Positions 45,321-56,490 of a stretch of 64,000 nucleotides of DNA are shown here, piece by piece. Source of the stretch: Agapanthus africanus (taxonomy: Eukaryota > Streptophyta > Magnoliopsida > Asparagales > Amaryllidaceae). The stretch lies in NCBI GenBank assembly GCA_030015575.1, contig CM057339.1, forward strand, positions 771,296,809 through 771,360,808, given 5' to 3'. Position numbers and translations under genes: made by a program. Numbering within the stretch: the stretch's first letter is position 1; every line of letters begins with the position of its first letter. The notes below the pieces were generated by a model. That model was given only the letters and a program-made list of their open reading frames with translations, was not told the DNA's origin and made no database searches.

Positions 45321-45840
45321 CTTGCAAGGTCCTCTCGACCTTGTGAGGAGAAAATACATGCGTAAGATCCTTACGAATCACAAGGGAGCAACACACTTAG
45401 GGATCCCCACGATTCCTAAGGAGAAGTTACACTTACGAGATCCTCACGACTCGTAAGGAGAATTCCCCTTTGAGACCCTCACGGCTCATAGGATTCAAAA
45501 GCCTTAAACTATAGGGATCTGAACCTGTTCTTAAGCCATCACAACCTCCAGTGTTTCCCTATAAGCGTCTCGATATCGACCCTTGTATACAACCCACGGG
45601 CGCGAATAAACATTTCCCTACCAAAAGTCCCACCAGTGACTGGGGATATGCTCATATGGCAAAAGACACTTGTAAGTCCTCTCGACTTATAAGGAGAAAG
45701 CACTCTTGTAAGATCCTTACAACTTATAAGAGACCAAACACTTAAAACTCCTCACAATTCTTAAGGAGAAAACGCACCTATGAGATCCTCACGACTCATA
45801 GGGAGAAATACTTTTATGAGACCCTTACGGCTCATGAAGT
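45321..45840 (+). repeat. array of covarying hairpins, block 1
   Basis: Units of about 35-40 bp, each with arms of 8-10 bases around a loop like atcctcacga. Perfect examples: CTTACGAG/CTCGTAAG (45432-45457) and CCTATGAG/CTCATAGG (45777-45802). Near-perfect: CTTAGGGAT/ATTCCTAAG (45396-45420), CTTGTAAGT/ACTTATAAG (45669-45693), CTCTTGTAAG/CTTATAAGAG (45703-45732). Some units are imperfect (45351-45390, 45741-45765). A spacer lies at 45493-45660. No gene. Confidence 0.88.
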
Positions 45841-46009
45841 CAAAAGCCTTAGTCGACAGGATCTTAACCCTGTTTACTAAGCCATCTTTGTTCGACATCG
45901 ACAAAGGCAAATGATGATTCGCTCCTGAAAATATCCCAGTTGTAGCGATGCTGATGCCTAAATCGGTATCAAATCCCAAACTCACAGCGAAAATTCAGCG
46001 AGCCACAAA

Positions 46010-46230
46010 TGCATATGAAATAGCCGAAATGATGGGCAACTTGCAACAAAATCATCAAGTAAAATATATGCATACAAAATAGCCGAAATAGTTGGACTAC
46101 TCGCAATAAAAAGCAGCGAGTAAATAAAACAAATAGCCAAAATGATTGGGCACCGCGAAAAATAGCCGAAATGATTGGGCAATCACGACTTTCGCGATAT
46201 TAAAGCTGAAATGATAGAGCATTGCAGAAA
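46010..46230 (+). repeat. irregular repeats of aatagccgaaatgattgggca
   Basis: About five imperfect copies (near 46018, 46079, 46133, 46163, 46206) with A-rich spacers. Non-coding. Confidence 0.7.
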
Positions 46231-46499
46231 GAAAAATATATAAAATGAAACTTTTTGCCCTACATGTGAGATCACATCGATCCCTATATACAATCTAGGG
46301 GCACAAACAAAGAGGGAACCATACCTTCCCACCAGGCTCCATCAGAAAAAGAAGCCAAATCTCGACGGTTCACAGACAGCCTGGAGATCATCTCAACATT
46401 TGTCTCATTACAACAGACGCAACATCAGCAAATCAGAGCCGCGGCAAAGTTCCCAGTTCCATGACTCGGCGATGCACAGACAACCGAGAATCAACCCCT

Positions 46500-47303
46500 C
46501 CTGGTCCCGTAGATCACGGCTAATGTCAATCCTCACCCCATGGGAAGCGCCCAGAGCAAATCCTGGTCCCGTGGAAAACGGCTAATATCAATCCTGACCC
46601 CGTGGGAAGCGCCCAGAGCAAATCCTGGTCCCATGGAACACGGCTAATGCCAATCCTAACCCCATGGGAAATGCCCAGAGCACCTCCTGGTCCCGTAGAA
46701 CACGGCTAATGTCAATCCTGACCCCGTGGGAAACGCCCAGAGCACCTCCTGGTCCCGTAGAACACGGTTAATGTCAATTCTGACCCCGTGGGAAACGCCC
46801 AGAGCACCTCCTAGTCCCGTGGAACATGTCTAATGTCAATCCTGACCACGTGGGAAGCACCCAGAGCAAATCCTGGTCCCGTGGAACATGGCTAATGTCA
46901 ATCCTGACCCCGTGGGAAACGCCCAGAGCAAATCCCGGTCCCGTGGAACACGGCTAATGTCAATCCTGACCCCGTGGGAAATGCCTAGAGCACCTCCTGA
47001 TCCCGTGGAACACGGCTAATGTCAATCCTGACCCTATGGGAAACGCCCAGAGCGCCTCCTGGTCCCATGGAACACGGCTAATGTCAATCCTGACCCCGTG
47101 GGAAATTCCCAGAGTACCTCCTGGTCCCATAGAACACGGCTAATGTCAATCCTGACCCCGTGGGAAGTGCCCGGAGCAAATCTTGGTCTCGTGGAACACG
47201 GCTAATGTCAATCCTGACCCCGTGGGAAACGCCCAGAGCACCTCCTGGTCCCGTAGAACACGGCTAATGTCAATCATGACCCCGTGGGAAACGTCCAGAG
47301 CAA
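46500..47303 (+). repeat. 13-copy tandem array, exact 62-bp period
   Basis: cctggtccc-type starts fall at 46500, 46562, 46624, 46686, 46748 and so on to 47244: twelve intervals of exactly 62 bp. Each unit is two related 31-bp halves, one like cctggtcccgtggaacacgg and one like cctgaccccgtgggaaacgc, that is, a dimeric higher-order repeat. Tandem repeats between IN and the 3' LTR are known in Tat/Ogre elements and can seed satellites. Confidence 0.93.
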
Positions 47304-47562
47304 CCCCTGACTCCGTGAAATGCGGATAAAGTCAACCCCTTACCCCATCAAATGCGGATAAATTCAACCCCCTGATTCCGTAAAATGCAGATAAAGTCAA
47401 CCCCCTGACTCCGTGAAATGTGGATAAAGTCAACCCCTTGACCCCATGAAATGCGGATAAGGTCAACCCCTGACTCCATGAAATGTGGATAACGTCAACC
47501 TCCTGACCCCGTGAAATGCGGATAAGGTCAACCCCTGACTCCATGAAATGCGGATAAAGTCA
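47304..47562 (+). repeat. 8-copy tandem array, about 32-bp period
   Basis: Eight units like cccctgactccgtgaaatgc followed by ggataaagtcaa, 32-33 bp each. They align with the 31-bp halves of the preceding array and so represent a monomeric version of the same repeat. The minus-strand reading frame across it is a repeat artefact. Confidence 0.9.
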
Positions 47563-47619
47563 ACCATCGACTTCCCCATTAAAGCAATTCTTTGATTCGG
47601 GAGCAAGTCAACTCATCAA

Positions 47620-48075
47620 TCACTTACGGGTCCTCTCGACTTGTAGGGAGAATTCTCTTGTGAGATCCTTACGACTCTCAAGAGAAAACGCACTTAGGAA
47701 TCCTCACGATTCCTAAGGAGAAGATACACCTACGGGATCCTCTCGACCCGTAGGGAGAAAATTCTTTATGAGACCCTCACGACTCAGTTGAAAAGTCTTA
47801 GGTGGCAGATCCTAACCCTGTCTCCCAAGCCATCGTTGCCTCGCAGAGAGGTCAAGGTAGATTTTTTACGGGCCACTCTCTCCGACAAGAAAGGAAACAA
47901 TCACTTACGAGTCCTCTCGACTCGTAAGCAAGAAAAACTCTCTTGTGAGATTCTTACAACTCTCAAGAGAAAATACACTTAGGAATCCTCACAATTCTTA
48001 AGGAGAAATTACACTTACGAGATCCTCACGACTCGTAAGGAGAAATACCTTTATGAGACCCACACGGCTCATAAA
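47620..48075 (+). repeat. array of covarying hairpins, block 2
   Basis: Same type as block 1. Perfect arms: CTTAGGAAT/ATTCCTAAG (47693-47717), CCTACGGG/CCCGTAGG (47729-47754), CTTACGAGT/ACTCGTAAG (47904-47928), CTTACGAG/CTCGTAAG (48014-48039), TTTATGAG/CTCATAAA (48050-48075). One-mismatch arms: TCTCTTGTGAG/CTCTCAAGAGA (47654-47685 and 47939-47970). A break at 47790-47880 contains a gcctta...taagcc type linker. Confidence 0.9.
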
Positions 48076-49008
48076 TTTGGAAAGCCTTAAGAGGCAGATC
48101 TGAACCTGACTCCCAAGCCATCGCTGTCCTACGAGGAGATCGAAATAGACTATCCATAAAATGCATTTACTAAAAGGGACACACCACCATGAAGCAAAAT
48201 ATGTCTTTTATTCATGAATCAAAATGAATACAAAAGTACAATTTATGAAAGAATCAAAAAATACTCTCATTCAGGAGTACGTACAAAAGAAGAATAAAAA
48301 AATATACAATTCTTCAAGCCGACGGACGATTTAATAGATTTGCCAGTTCATCCTTTTTCCGCTGGGCCTCGGCTTCATGATTCATTATCGTTAAGAGACG
48401 GGCCTCCGCTTGAGACTGTTGGTCCTGGTACGAGGCAAGACGATTTTCAATCTCCTTTTCGGTAACTTTATGAGCTTCGACCATTTCGCGAGTGAAAATG
48501 ACGGCTTTATCAAAGGCTACCACCTCCCTGATAGCTTCTTGAAGCACCCGCCAAAGTACATACGCCCAAATGGTCTTGGCCGTAAGATTAGCTTGAAGTT
48601 CCCCCAGCGCGGTTGAAGCCAGCTTCCTCTCTGAAAAATTTTGGCTGAACCTCTTCTCGCATGACAGCATATTTGCGGCGCACCGTTCGATCAGCCTATG
48701 CAAGCTCGCCTTTGCAGCCACAACCTCTGAAGGATGACGCGAGCACTCAAGGCTATGTAAGCAAGCCTCCACCCGACGACAAAACTCAACCCAGACTTAC
48801 ACCAATGTTTCGCTATGGTAAGCAGCAAGAAAGGGGAGAGAACTGTTGGCTTCGGCGGTAAATTCTTCGGCCGTGATCAAACTACTAGCACGAAGATCTT
48901 CGATCAGAGCTGACAAAGAGTGAAGGCTTAGCTTTGCCATCCGTTCCGAGGCACGTAGAGCATAGGGGCCGGGCGGCATGACGATGCAAGATTCCAGCGT
49001 GGTAAGAA

Positions 49009-49094
49009 CTGGCAAAGCTGTTAAGATTCATAAAAAGAAATCAGCGAGACTTGCAAGCAAAGAACAGGTGGAACAACGTCGAAACTTTACTTAC
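49009..49094 (-). other. intron (phase 1) in antisense PMD gene, copy 2
   Basis: Donor GTAAGT from 49094, acceptor CCAG ending at 49009. The frame is kept from CMTVG into LTTLES. Confidence 0.75.
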
Positions 49095-49169
49095 CCACAG
49101 TCATGCAAGAAGGGTCGGAAGGATCCCCAGGCCCGTCAAGAATCTCAACTTCGTCATCGGCTTCCAGAA

Positions 49170-49239
49170 CTGCAGAAGACATCAGTATCGTTATATGAAA
49201 TAATAATAATTCCGTAAGGAGAAGGCAAATAACACTAAC
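49170..49239 (-). other. intron (phase 1) in antisense PMD gene, copy 2
   Basis: Donor GTTAGT from 49239, acceptor TGCAG ending at 49170. Frame kept into LEADDEVEILDG. Confidence 0.75.
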
Positions 49240-49362
49240 CATGCCCGGAAGAGAGGACGATGCGTTGAGGGGATATCGCCTGCGGAGCGGCCATCTCTAG
49301 CAAACGCTGAAAGGATTTTCTGGGAGACAGATCAGCGATAGACGCCGCCAACCCGTGCAATT

Positions 49363-49423
49363 CTTAAAAGACAGAAAGGTTCAGATAGTGGAGATATTAT
49401 TAAAATAAAATATAGAAGGCTAC
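49363..49423 (-). other. intron (phase 1) in antisense PMD gene, copy 2
   Basis: Donor GTAGCC from 49423, acceptor TTTTAAG ending at 49363. Frame kept from GRSIE into LHGLAAS. In copy 1 both sites are mutated. Confidence 0.65.
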
Positions 49424-49822
49424 CTTCGATACTCCTCCCGCTCTGAACTGGAGGGATAGCAGCTTCGGCGGCCTCCTCCATGCCCCCAGGTACATCATCG
49501 GGGACGTGAGCCGGTATAACAACTTCCAATTGAGGAGCAGTGGCTACCGCTGCAGGCTCCAATGAAAGGACGGTAGCCTCGACTACCTGTCCCATAGTCT
49601 CCGGGCCATCCCCAGAAAGATCCATTAAATCCGTGGCCAATGAAGATGCCTCCTCCGGAAAAGCAAGCACTAGGGGAACTGAAATCACCAATGGGAGCTC
49701 CATGGCAGGAAGAACAGCTGTATCGACCCCCTCCACACTTACTAGTGTCTCATCGGGGATATTTACAAAGTCCATAGTCAAGGCGCAACTCGAACTCAGA
49801 TCCTCTGCCATTGACGAAGTCC

Positions 49823-49907
49823 CTGCAAAGTTTTCACGAAAATAAGGATATATATATATATATATATAAAGCAGTGCAAAATACTACAAAAAGATATATA
49901 AGTATAC
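49823..49907 (-). other. intron (phase 1) in antisense PMD gene, copy 2
   Basis: Donor GTATAC from 49907, acceptor TTTGCAG ending at 49823, with a TA microsatellite inside. Confidence 0.65.
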
Positions 49908-52505
49908 CAATGCGCAAAGGAGCTTCTAGTATGGCTTTTTCAAGCCGATGTTCGTTCCTGAGGAGGTGTGCTCATCGGGGTTCGAGGGTAGACTCATGGC
50001 CACCAGTCCACAATGACAGCGCATCTTCGGCATCGGCCGAGATAGGCTGCTTAAGGGCAATCTCGCCTCCCTCTTCCAAAGGACCTATAAATATCTGCCG
50101 TATCGATGGAGGATCTTCGTAGAAGATGACGGTAGGATAAGGCCTCTTCGAAATCCTTACATTTTCAGTCTCATACTGGAAGCGTCTTATAGCCTCAGCC
50201 AATTGTGCGGCTTCCTCGGCAGATGAACCTGGAAAAAGAAGTCCACCATCCGGCTCTTGCATAGCTAGTGGTTCATATTGAAAGATAGGCTCTGATTCCA
50301 CTAAAAGGTCGAGTAGATTGGTGACCGTCTTCTTTCGCCTCTTGGACCCAGAACTAACACCACAAGACGATCGCTTCTTTCCCTTCGGTGCTTTAGTGCG
50401 GCGTTGACCCACTTCGCCTTCAATATCCTCTCTCGGCGGTGCTATCGATGATGACACTGCCATTGCTGACGCCGCAGCTGATGACTGCTGCTGGCGCCTT
50501 ATCAAAAGCTCTTGCCTGAGCTCTAGTGCGCATCGGCATCCCAATTGTCGGGGTCAAGTCCACATTCGCCGCCTCAGGAATAAGTATGGTACCAACATCC
50601 CACAAGAGAGGGCGAACCATTGTCCGCGGTCACGGCGGGACTCCCGTAGCCTGGAGCGGAGCGGGAGCATTAAGCCCAAAAAGTATCCTCCTCTCCTCAG
50701 CAATGATTGGACTAACCCGGTGGCGATACCAACCCATGAAAGCCCCCACGCACCTCGAAATGTAGTCGGCTTTGGGGATCATGAAATGAGAACCGGTGCT
50801 CAGCCTCATGAAATGGTGGGTGGCGTCACAAACAGCTTTCAAAGAAGGGCGGGGTTCCACTGTGAATGCTTCATAGGGAACACCCTGGTTATAACCCAAT
50901 TTCCGGGCAAAGCGGTGTGGATTGTACCGCATAAAAAGAGACGCATTGTTTCGACGGAACACCAGATAACCGGGTCTGATTGAATACAAGTGCATGGCTT
51001 CCTTGGGATTCAAGGAGGGTGCTCCCTCTTTCAACAAGTCAAAAAGGTGTTGAACAGGTCCCGAGGGAGAAGAGAGGATTCGGTCATTAAATACCATTCT
51101 GCCTTCATTGGCATATGGATTGAGCAGCACACGAAGAGCCCCTAATTGAGTCGGGTCAGGAGCAGAAGCGTCCACCAACCTCATGAGCCGCGGAAAGGTA
51201 TAAGCAACATAAAAGCTGGGTGTCTGGTGCGCCGCAAATGCCCCAAGCACGTGCATCTCAATCCATGACGTAAAGTGATGAAGAGAGAAACTCACTACGT
51301 TCACACCTGGGGTTGAGGTATTGGCTACAGTGCTTAGCCCATGGTATAGATGCGACAGCCCTGCGATGCCTACGGCTAGTCGCATCCCTTCGGCGATGCG
51401 ATGAGTAAGGTAAATGACTGAGGCTCTCATGAATCGACGGTGCGTTGGAATGACAAACCAACTAAGCCAAACGCTGATAAAGCCGATAAAGAAAGTTTCT
51501 TCATCCATTCCAGGAGCTGCGATCGACTCGAAAGGTACAGCTGACAAGACTGGAATGTAGAACTGGGGAAAATCCTCTTCTCTAGCCGTAGCCTATTTAA
51601 ACCAAACCCGAAGGGGGTCGTTGATATTCGTGAACTTCGGAGCCGCCTTTGATAGAGCATCTCTATGAAGGAAGCAGGCGATAAAGCTTTTAAAAGTGAT
51701 GTCCTGCTCTTCTGACTCCGTGAACAGCCTCTCAAAAATCCCCAGAGTCTTGATTAGACTCGGGTACTTGTGGCGGACGGCTTTTTCAGTTGACAAGCCG
51801 TCAAGCGTAGCGGGCACCGTCTCGAAGGCATACTCGTCAGAGGGCAAAAATTCTTCGTAAGGCGCTCTCCTAATCGGTAAACCTGAGATCTCGCGAAACT
51901 CTTCCAAAGAGATCGAAACTTCACGGTCCCCTAACAAGAAAGTGTTGGTGGGAAGATTCCATTAATTAAGGAAAGCTTTAACCCACCATACATGAGGAGA
52001 CTGATAATGGAAGAGAGACTCATACACCGCCTAGTAAAGCCCGACCTTCTGCAGTCGCGCACGATGAGCGGACAAGATGTAACGAGCCCAGAGAAGGTAG
52101 CCCATGGGTGGCGAGGCGTAAGCCCTCTCTTGTAAACTTATCCCAAAGGCTGGGCTTCACCTTAGCAGATACGACGCCCCAAGATATTTATGGCCGGCAC
52201 AGGATGATTTGGTATCCCAGTTGTCGACGGTTCGAGCCGGCCGGTAGGGGTCCAATTTGCCACCTCTACAGCAAAAGTAGTCCGCGGATGGTCCATCGGC
52301 AAGAATGGGCAGATAGGCTCTATTAGTACCTCGCAAAGAAAGTTTCGACGACCGCAGATGATATGACCATACCAGGTCCCCCATAAAAGTAAATTGGTGC
52401 AATCAGGGTCGTGAGCTCTAATCATCGCCATCACCTCTTCGTCAGACAGTGACTGAGGAAAGGCAGCCTCCGAGCGGGTGAAGGGAAGTATGGAACAGAA
52501 GCCAT

Positions 52506-52549
52506 TATTCCTGAAACAAAGGAAAGGAAACTGTTAGTGAAGCCCACAC

Positions 52550-52581
<32 letters not shown>

Positions 52582-52734
52582 AAGAAGACAGTGGAAGAAA
52601 GCGACAAACAACTTCTTTTATGGGACCACTGGTTACAAAACATATGGGCCCCACAAAGTCAATATGGAGGCTCACTAATAATGTGGATGGGCAATCATCA
52701 TGAGAACAAAAGGAAGATTCTTAATAAATTCAAA
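52506..52734 (+). other. spacer between PMD start and LTR-2, with (TG)n
   Basis: On the minus strand this is the 5' flank of the PMD gene; TTTGTTTCAG just before the start could be a splice acceptor of a 5' UTR intron. (TG)n at 52558-52580 replaces the (TA)n of copy 1. The plus-strand polypurine tract of the element should lie here but I cannot single it out. Confidence 0.55.
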
Positions 52735-55700
52735 TGACTCTACACATTCCCCCAAGGAGAAAACCCATTATAGGAATTCTGTGCAAATCGAGAAGGATCT
52801 CTGCAAGAACAACTCAGGATGAAAAATCCCAAGAAGTCTTCTTTTAAGAACTAAGTTCTTTAGAAGAATTAAATTTCTTTTGAACAGAGAAATTGAATTC
52901 CCAGAAGAAAAAAAATTCAGAGCTAAGCTCTTTAGAATAGAATTAAATTCCAAAGGGAAGACAAGTATCATCATCGATCCCTAAGGTTAGAGAAACCCTA
53001 GCAAAAGGGGTTTATTATTTAACGATTGGACATTTTTAAAGAACTTGGAAAGATGGGTTTTTGTTAAAGGGAAAACCCCTTGGTGTGGATTTAAAATCCA
53101 AAGAAAATTTCTACAAGAAGTTCCTCGGTCGTTCAAGATCCTTACCTAAAAAAGAAAATCTTTTGTTGACAGAGTTAAACTCTGAAAATTTTTGGAACAG
53201 AGAATTGAGCTCTGAGAAAGAGAATTAAATTCTCAAAGGAAAATGAATAAGAAAGAAGATGAAAGAGTAGAGGCGCTTCTGAAGAGACCCCTGCATTTAT
53301 AGGATGTGATGAGAAACGGTTCATCTACCCCCTTCCCTAGACAGATCCAACGGCCACAAAAGTTTCAGCGTTGCACTCACGTGCAAACACATGAGAACAA
53401 CGCTATGGGGGCATTTGTTCCCTCATAAAATACAAGGAAAACCCCAATGGGGAGTCATGTGCGCACACGTGATCGGGGGTCACGTGCCGACACGTGATGG
53501 CTTCCTGAAAGCTCTGAAATAATAAGAATTGAATCCTAATCAAAAGGGGTCACGTGCCCACACGTGATGGGCCTTTAAACCCACTGAAAGAAATTAAAAG
53601 GTATAATAAAACAACAAAGAAAAACCCCAATGGGGCATCACGTGCCTACACGTGACCAGGGGTTACGTGCCGACACGTGATGAGTTCCCGAGTTCTTTAA
53701 AATAATAGAATTAAATTATAATTAAATGGTCACGTGCCAACATGTGACAGGCTCTTGAACCTGCTGAACTAATAAAATTAAATTCTAATTAAAAGGAACC
53801 AAAAGCCTTAATTGGAAAAATATTTCCCTAGATCTTTCCAAACAAAAAAGATTGCGCTCTATAAAGTGAAGCGCCGTTGGATTAAAAATCCAATGGTGAT
53901 TAAAAATCACAAATTTATAGAAAGATTCTATACAAGGAAATATTTTCCTAAAATCTGTCAGGAATAACAAACAAAATATCTTTTGGATTAAAAATCCAAT
54001 GGTGAATAAAATTCACTGAGTTATCTAAAAGATCATGTTGGTTACAAAATCTATTAAAATCTTTCAATAAAAGATTGAAAAAACAAACTGATTCTTTTCT
54101 TTCTCCGATAAATAGGAGCCAAGAAAAAAAAAAGAAGATACAACAACAACAGAGAGAAAAAGAAGAAGAGAATTTAATTCTCCAGAGAGAAAAGAAGATT
54201 ACCTCAGAAGAGAAAGAAACCCTAGGTGAGAAAGGGAAAGAGACCATAAGCTCCAAAAACCAAAAAGAGAATTTAATTCTCAAACTAAGAGTTTAACTCT
54301 TCTGAATAAGAACTTAGTTCTTCCTCTGGTTGAAGACCTGTAGAAGCAGATCTCCACATAAGTTGAGAATTTAATTCTCATAGGGGAGATTTTGTCATGC
54401 AGATCTAAAACCTAAGGGAGGACCTAAGTTCAGAGAATTTTATTCTCCCAAAAGCACATAGGAATTTAATTCCTCCAACAAAAATAGGGTTTAAACCTTA
54501 ATACAAGAGCTTAGTTCTTATTCATGGTTGAAGATCTACAGAAGCAGATCTTCCCATAAATTGAGAATTTAATTCTTATCGAGAAGATTCTGCCATGCAG
54601 ATCCAAAACTTAGAGGGAAAGTTGGGTTTAAAGTATTTAATTCTTCCAAATACATATGAATTTAATTCCTCTAAATAAATTAGGGTTCAACCCTACAAAA
54701 GAATTTAATTCTTAAATAAGGGACTTAAACTTTTCATGCACGTAAAAGCATCAGTATCCAACCTGATCACGTGTGTCCACGTGACTCCCCTCCTCAGTGA
54801 TCAAAAAAGAACGAATGAAATTGGGTCACATGTTCCCACGTGACCCTTGGATAAATTCATCAAAAAAGAGAGAACAAAGCAAAGGCAGAACAGACTTTGG
54901 GCGCCATCACGTGTCCCCACGTGACCCCTAACAAATCTTGTTAATATCCAGTGCATAGGTGCCCATCATGTGCCCACACGTGATGGCCATGAAGACTAAA
55001 AGTGTTTAACACTTATTTGAATATTCTGAGAATAAAATAAAGGAATCTTAGCCCAATCCTAGGGCGCCTCACGTGTCCTCACGTGAACGCCTCATTTTTC
55101 TAGTGTTTAACACTATTTTAGGCACTTCATTCCTAGTGTTTAACACTACTTTGAATGCATCACATGGAAACACGTGATCGCCAAATATGTGCTAGTGTTT
55201 AACACTATTTTCAAACCAGTCTTAGCTTAAATTGGCTAAATCTTTTAGAGGCAAGACTCCCATTTTGACTGAGTCTCAAGTACATCCTTGTCTTCCAAGA
55301 TTGATCATCTCATATGGTATATAAGTGCTCAGCACTCAATAAAAGACAAAATACGGTCAGAACCCAGACTCATGTTTAGCATTGCTAAATAATGGGGGGC
55401 TGAACCCAGACAAATGTTCAACAGTCCAAACAAAGGTCCAACATTTCAAACCTAATTGGACTTAGCCCAAGTTGGCCATAAATCCTCAATTCAGATTTAA
55501 CTGAGTCCATGTGCTCATAATCTTATTACTTGATCTTAGTCTCAAATTGGACTATAGATTTCCCAATCAACATTGGTTCAATGGTACATCTATTCACACC
55601 TTTGATATTTGTCGTTGTAATCCTTCAATGTCTTCAGAGAGGTGACGGAACCCGATAACCAATCATTTCATGGAACGTGGGGTCCTTAAACTCATAGACT

Positions 55701-56490
55701 ATGATGTCCTTAAACTTTATAGACTATGACGTCTTAAACTATGGACTGTGGGGTCCTTAAACTCATGGACTATGATGACCTTAAACTTTATAGACTATGA
55801 CGTCTTTAAACTACGGACTGTGGGGTCCTTAAGCCCATGGACTATAATGTCCTTAACCTTTAAAGACTATGATGTCTTTAAACTGGACCACCATTTCTTT
55901 AAACTGGTAATCGACTGTAGTGTCTCTAAACTAAACAATAGAGCCCGAATGCTCTGTTATTGGATCTAAACGATCCCGTTAAGTTGATCTTAGTCTGAAA
56001 TTTGACTAACGTATCCTTAACATACGTTTAAGTTGATCTTAGTCTCAAATAAGACTAACGTATCCTTAAACCCAACCCCAAACCCAAAGCTAAGAAAATA
56101 CGGATTTGGATTAATCCACGCCCTACGGGGGCGACAACATAAATTAGTCTCCGTATACAATCCACGGAAAACCAAAAACAAAACAAACACACACGACACG
56201 AAGTGACCATCCGGAGAAGGAGAAAGTGGTTACCGCGATGCGGTAGCGTAATTAACTGCAGGGGCTTGCGCCTGTAGAGAAGAGCGTCCCCACAATCAAA
56301 AACCCTTCAATGAGGGGGAATCTGACAAAGTCTGCTATATCGGCCTCTTCCATTTAAACCTTCGATACATGGTGTCATAAATCAACTTGGCATCTTCGGA
56401 GAGGTGGACGAATAGCACCAATTAGCATCTGCCCCCAAATTCAGGCAAGACGAACCTATGCGGTTTCGTCTCTGTATTCAGAGGAGAACA
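52735..56490 (+). repeat. LTR-2 (Tat-type, right LTR of the element)
   Basis: Matches LTR-0 and LTR-1. The right end GAGGAGAACA at 56490 is fixed by the switch into the copia relic; the left end is inferred. Hairpin string at 53875-54035, TATATAAG at 55318-55325, tandem array 55668-55910 (fewer units than LTR-0 and LTR-1). No supported gene. Confidence 0.75.

Larger units (their letters stand above)
48311..52505 (-). pseudogene. antisense plant mobile domain gene, copy 2
   Basis: Minus-strand paralogue of 16620-20717, starting at ATG 52505 (MASVPYF). PMD motifs: SISLEEFREISGLPIRR near 51900, WLSWFVIPTHRRF near 51440, LAVGIAGLSHLYHG near 51350. It keeps a bipartite basic signal, KAPKGKKR and KRRKK, at 50329-50394. 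Three downstream exons (49424-49822, 49240-49362, 49095-49169) are open, and all have lengths divisible by three, joined by phase-1 introns. The last exon (48311-49008) is coiled-coil-like, ending NLLNRPSA. Breaks: a frameshift after about 24 codons, others near 52150, 51960 and 51590, and TAA at 48797-48799 where copy 1 has Gln. Inferred to be a nuclear, chromatin-type protein gene captured by the element; function unproven. Confidence 0.82.
20959..56490 (+). mobile_element. Tat-lineage Ty3/gypsy element with nested insertion
   Basis: LTR-1 (about 20959-24762), gag-PR-RT-RH-aRH-IN (24911-44974), a repeat-rich 3' region with an antisense PMD gene, and LTR-2 (about 52735-56490). The RT-RNaseH-IN order is Ty3/gypsy. 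A second, archaeal-type RNase H after the first is the hallmark of the Tat lineage, which is also known for extra antisense ORFs near the 3' LTR. Excluding the nested Athila-like element it would be about 24.7 kb. The left edge of the LTR is inferred; no matching target duplication is found, as expected if LTR-1 arose by recombination. All coding parts are broken. Confidence 0.8.

Noticed and set aside
47332..47544. minus-strand repetitive reading frame
   Set aside because: Produced by the 32-bp tandem array.
46500..47562. possible CRISPR-like array
   Set aside because: Units are contiguous tandem repeats without unique spacers, in plant retrotransposon context.
20959..56490. search for target-site duplication of the Tat element
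   Set aside because: The bases next to LTR-1 and LTR-2 do not match; consistent with LTR recombination, so no duplication is claimed.
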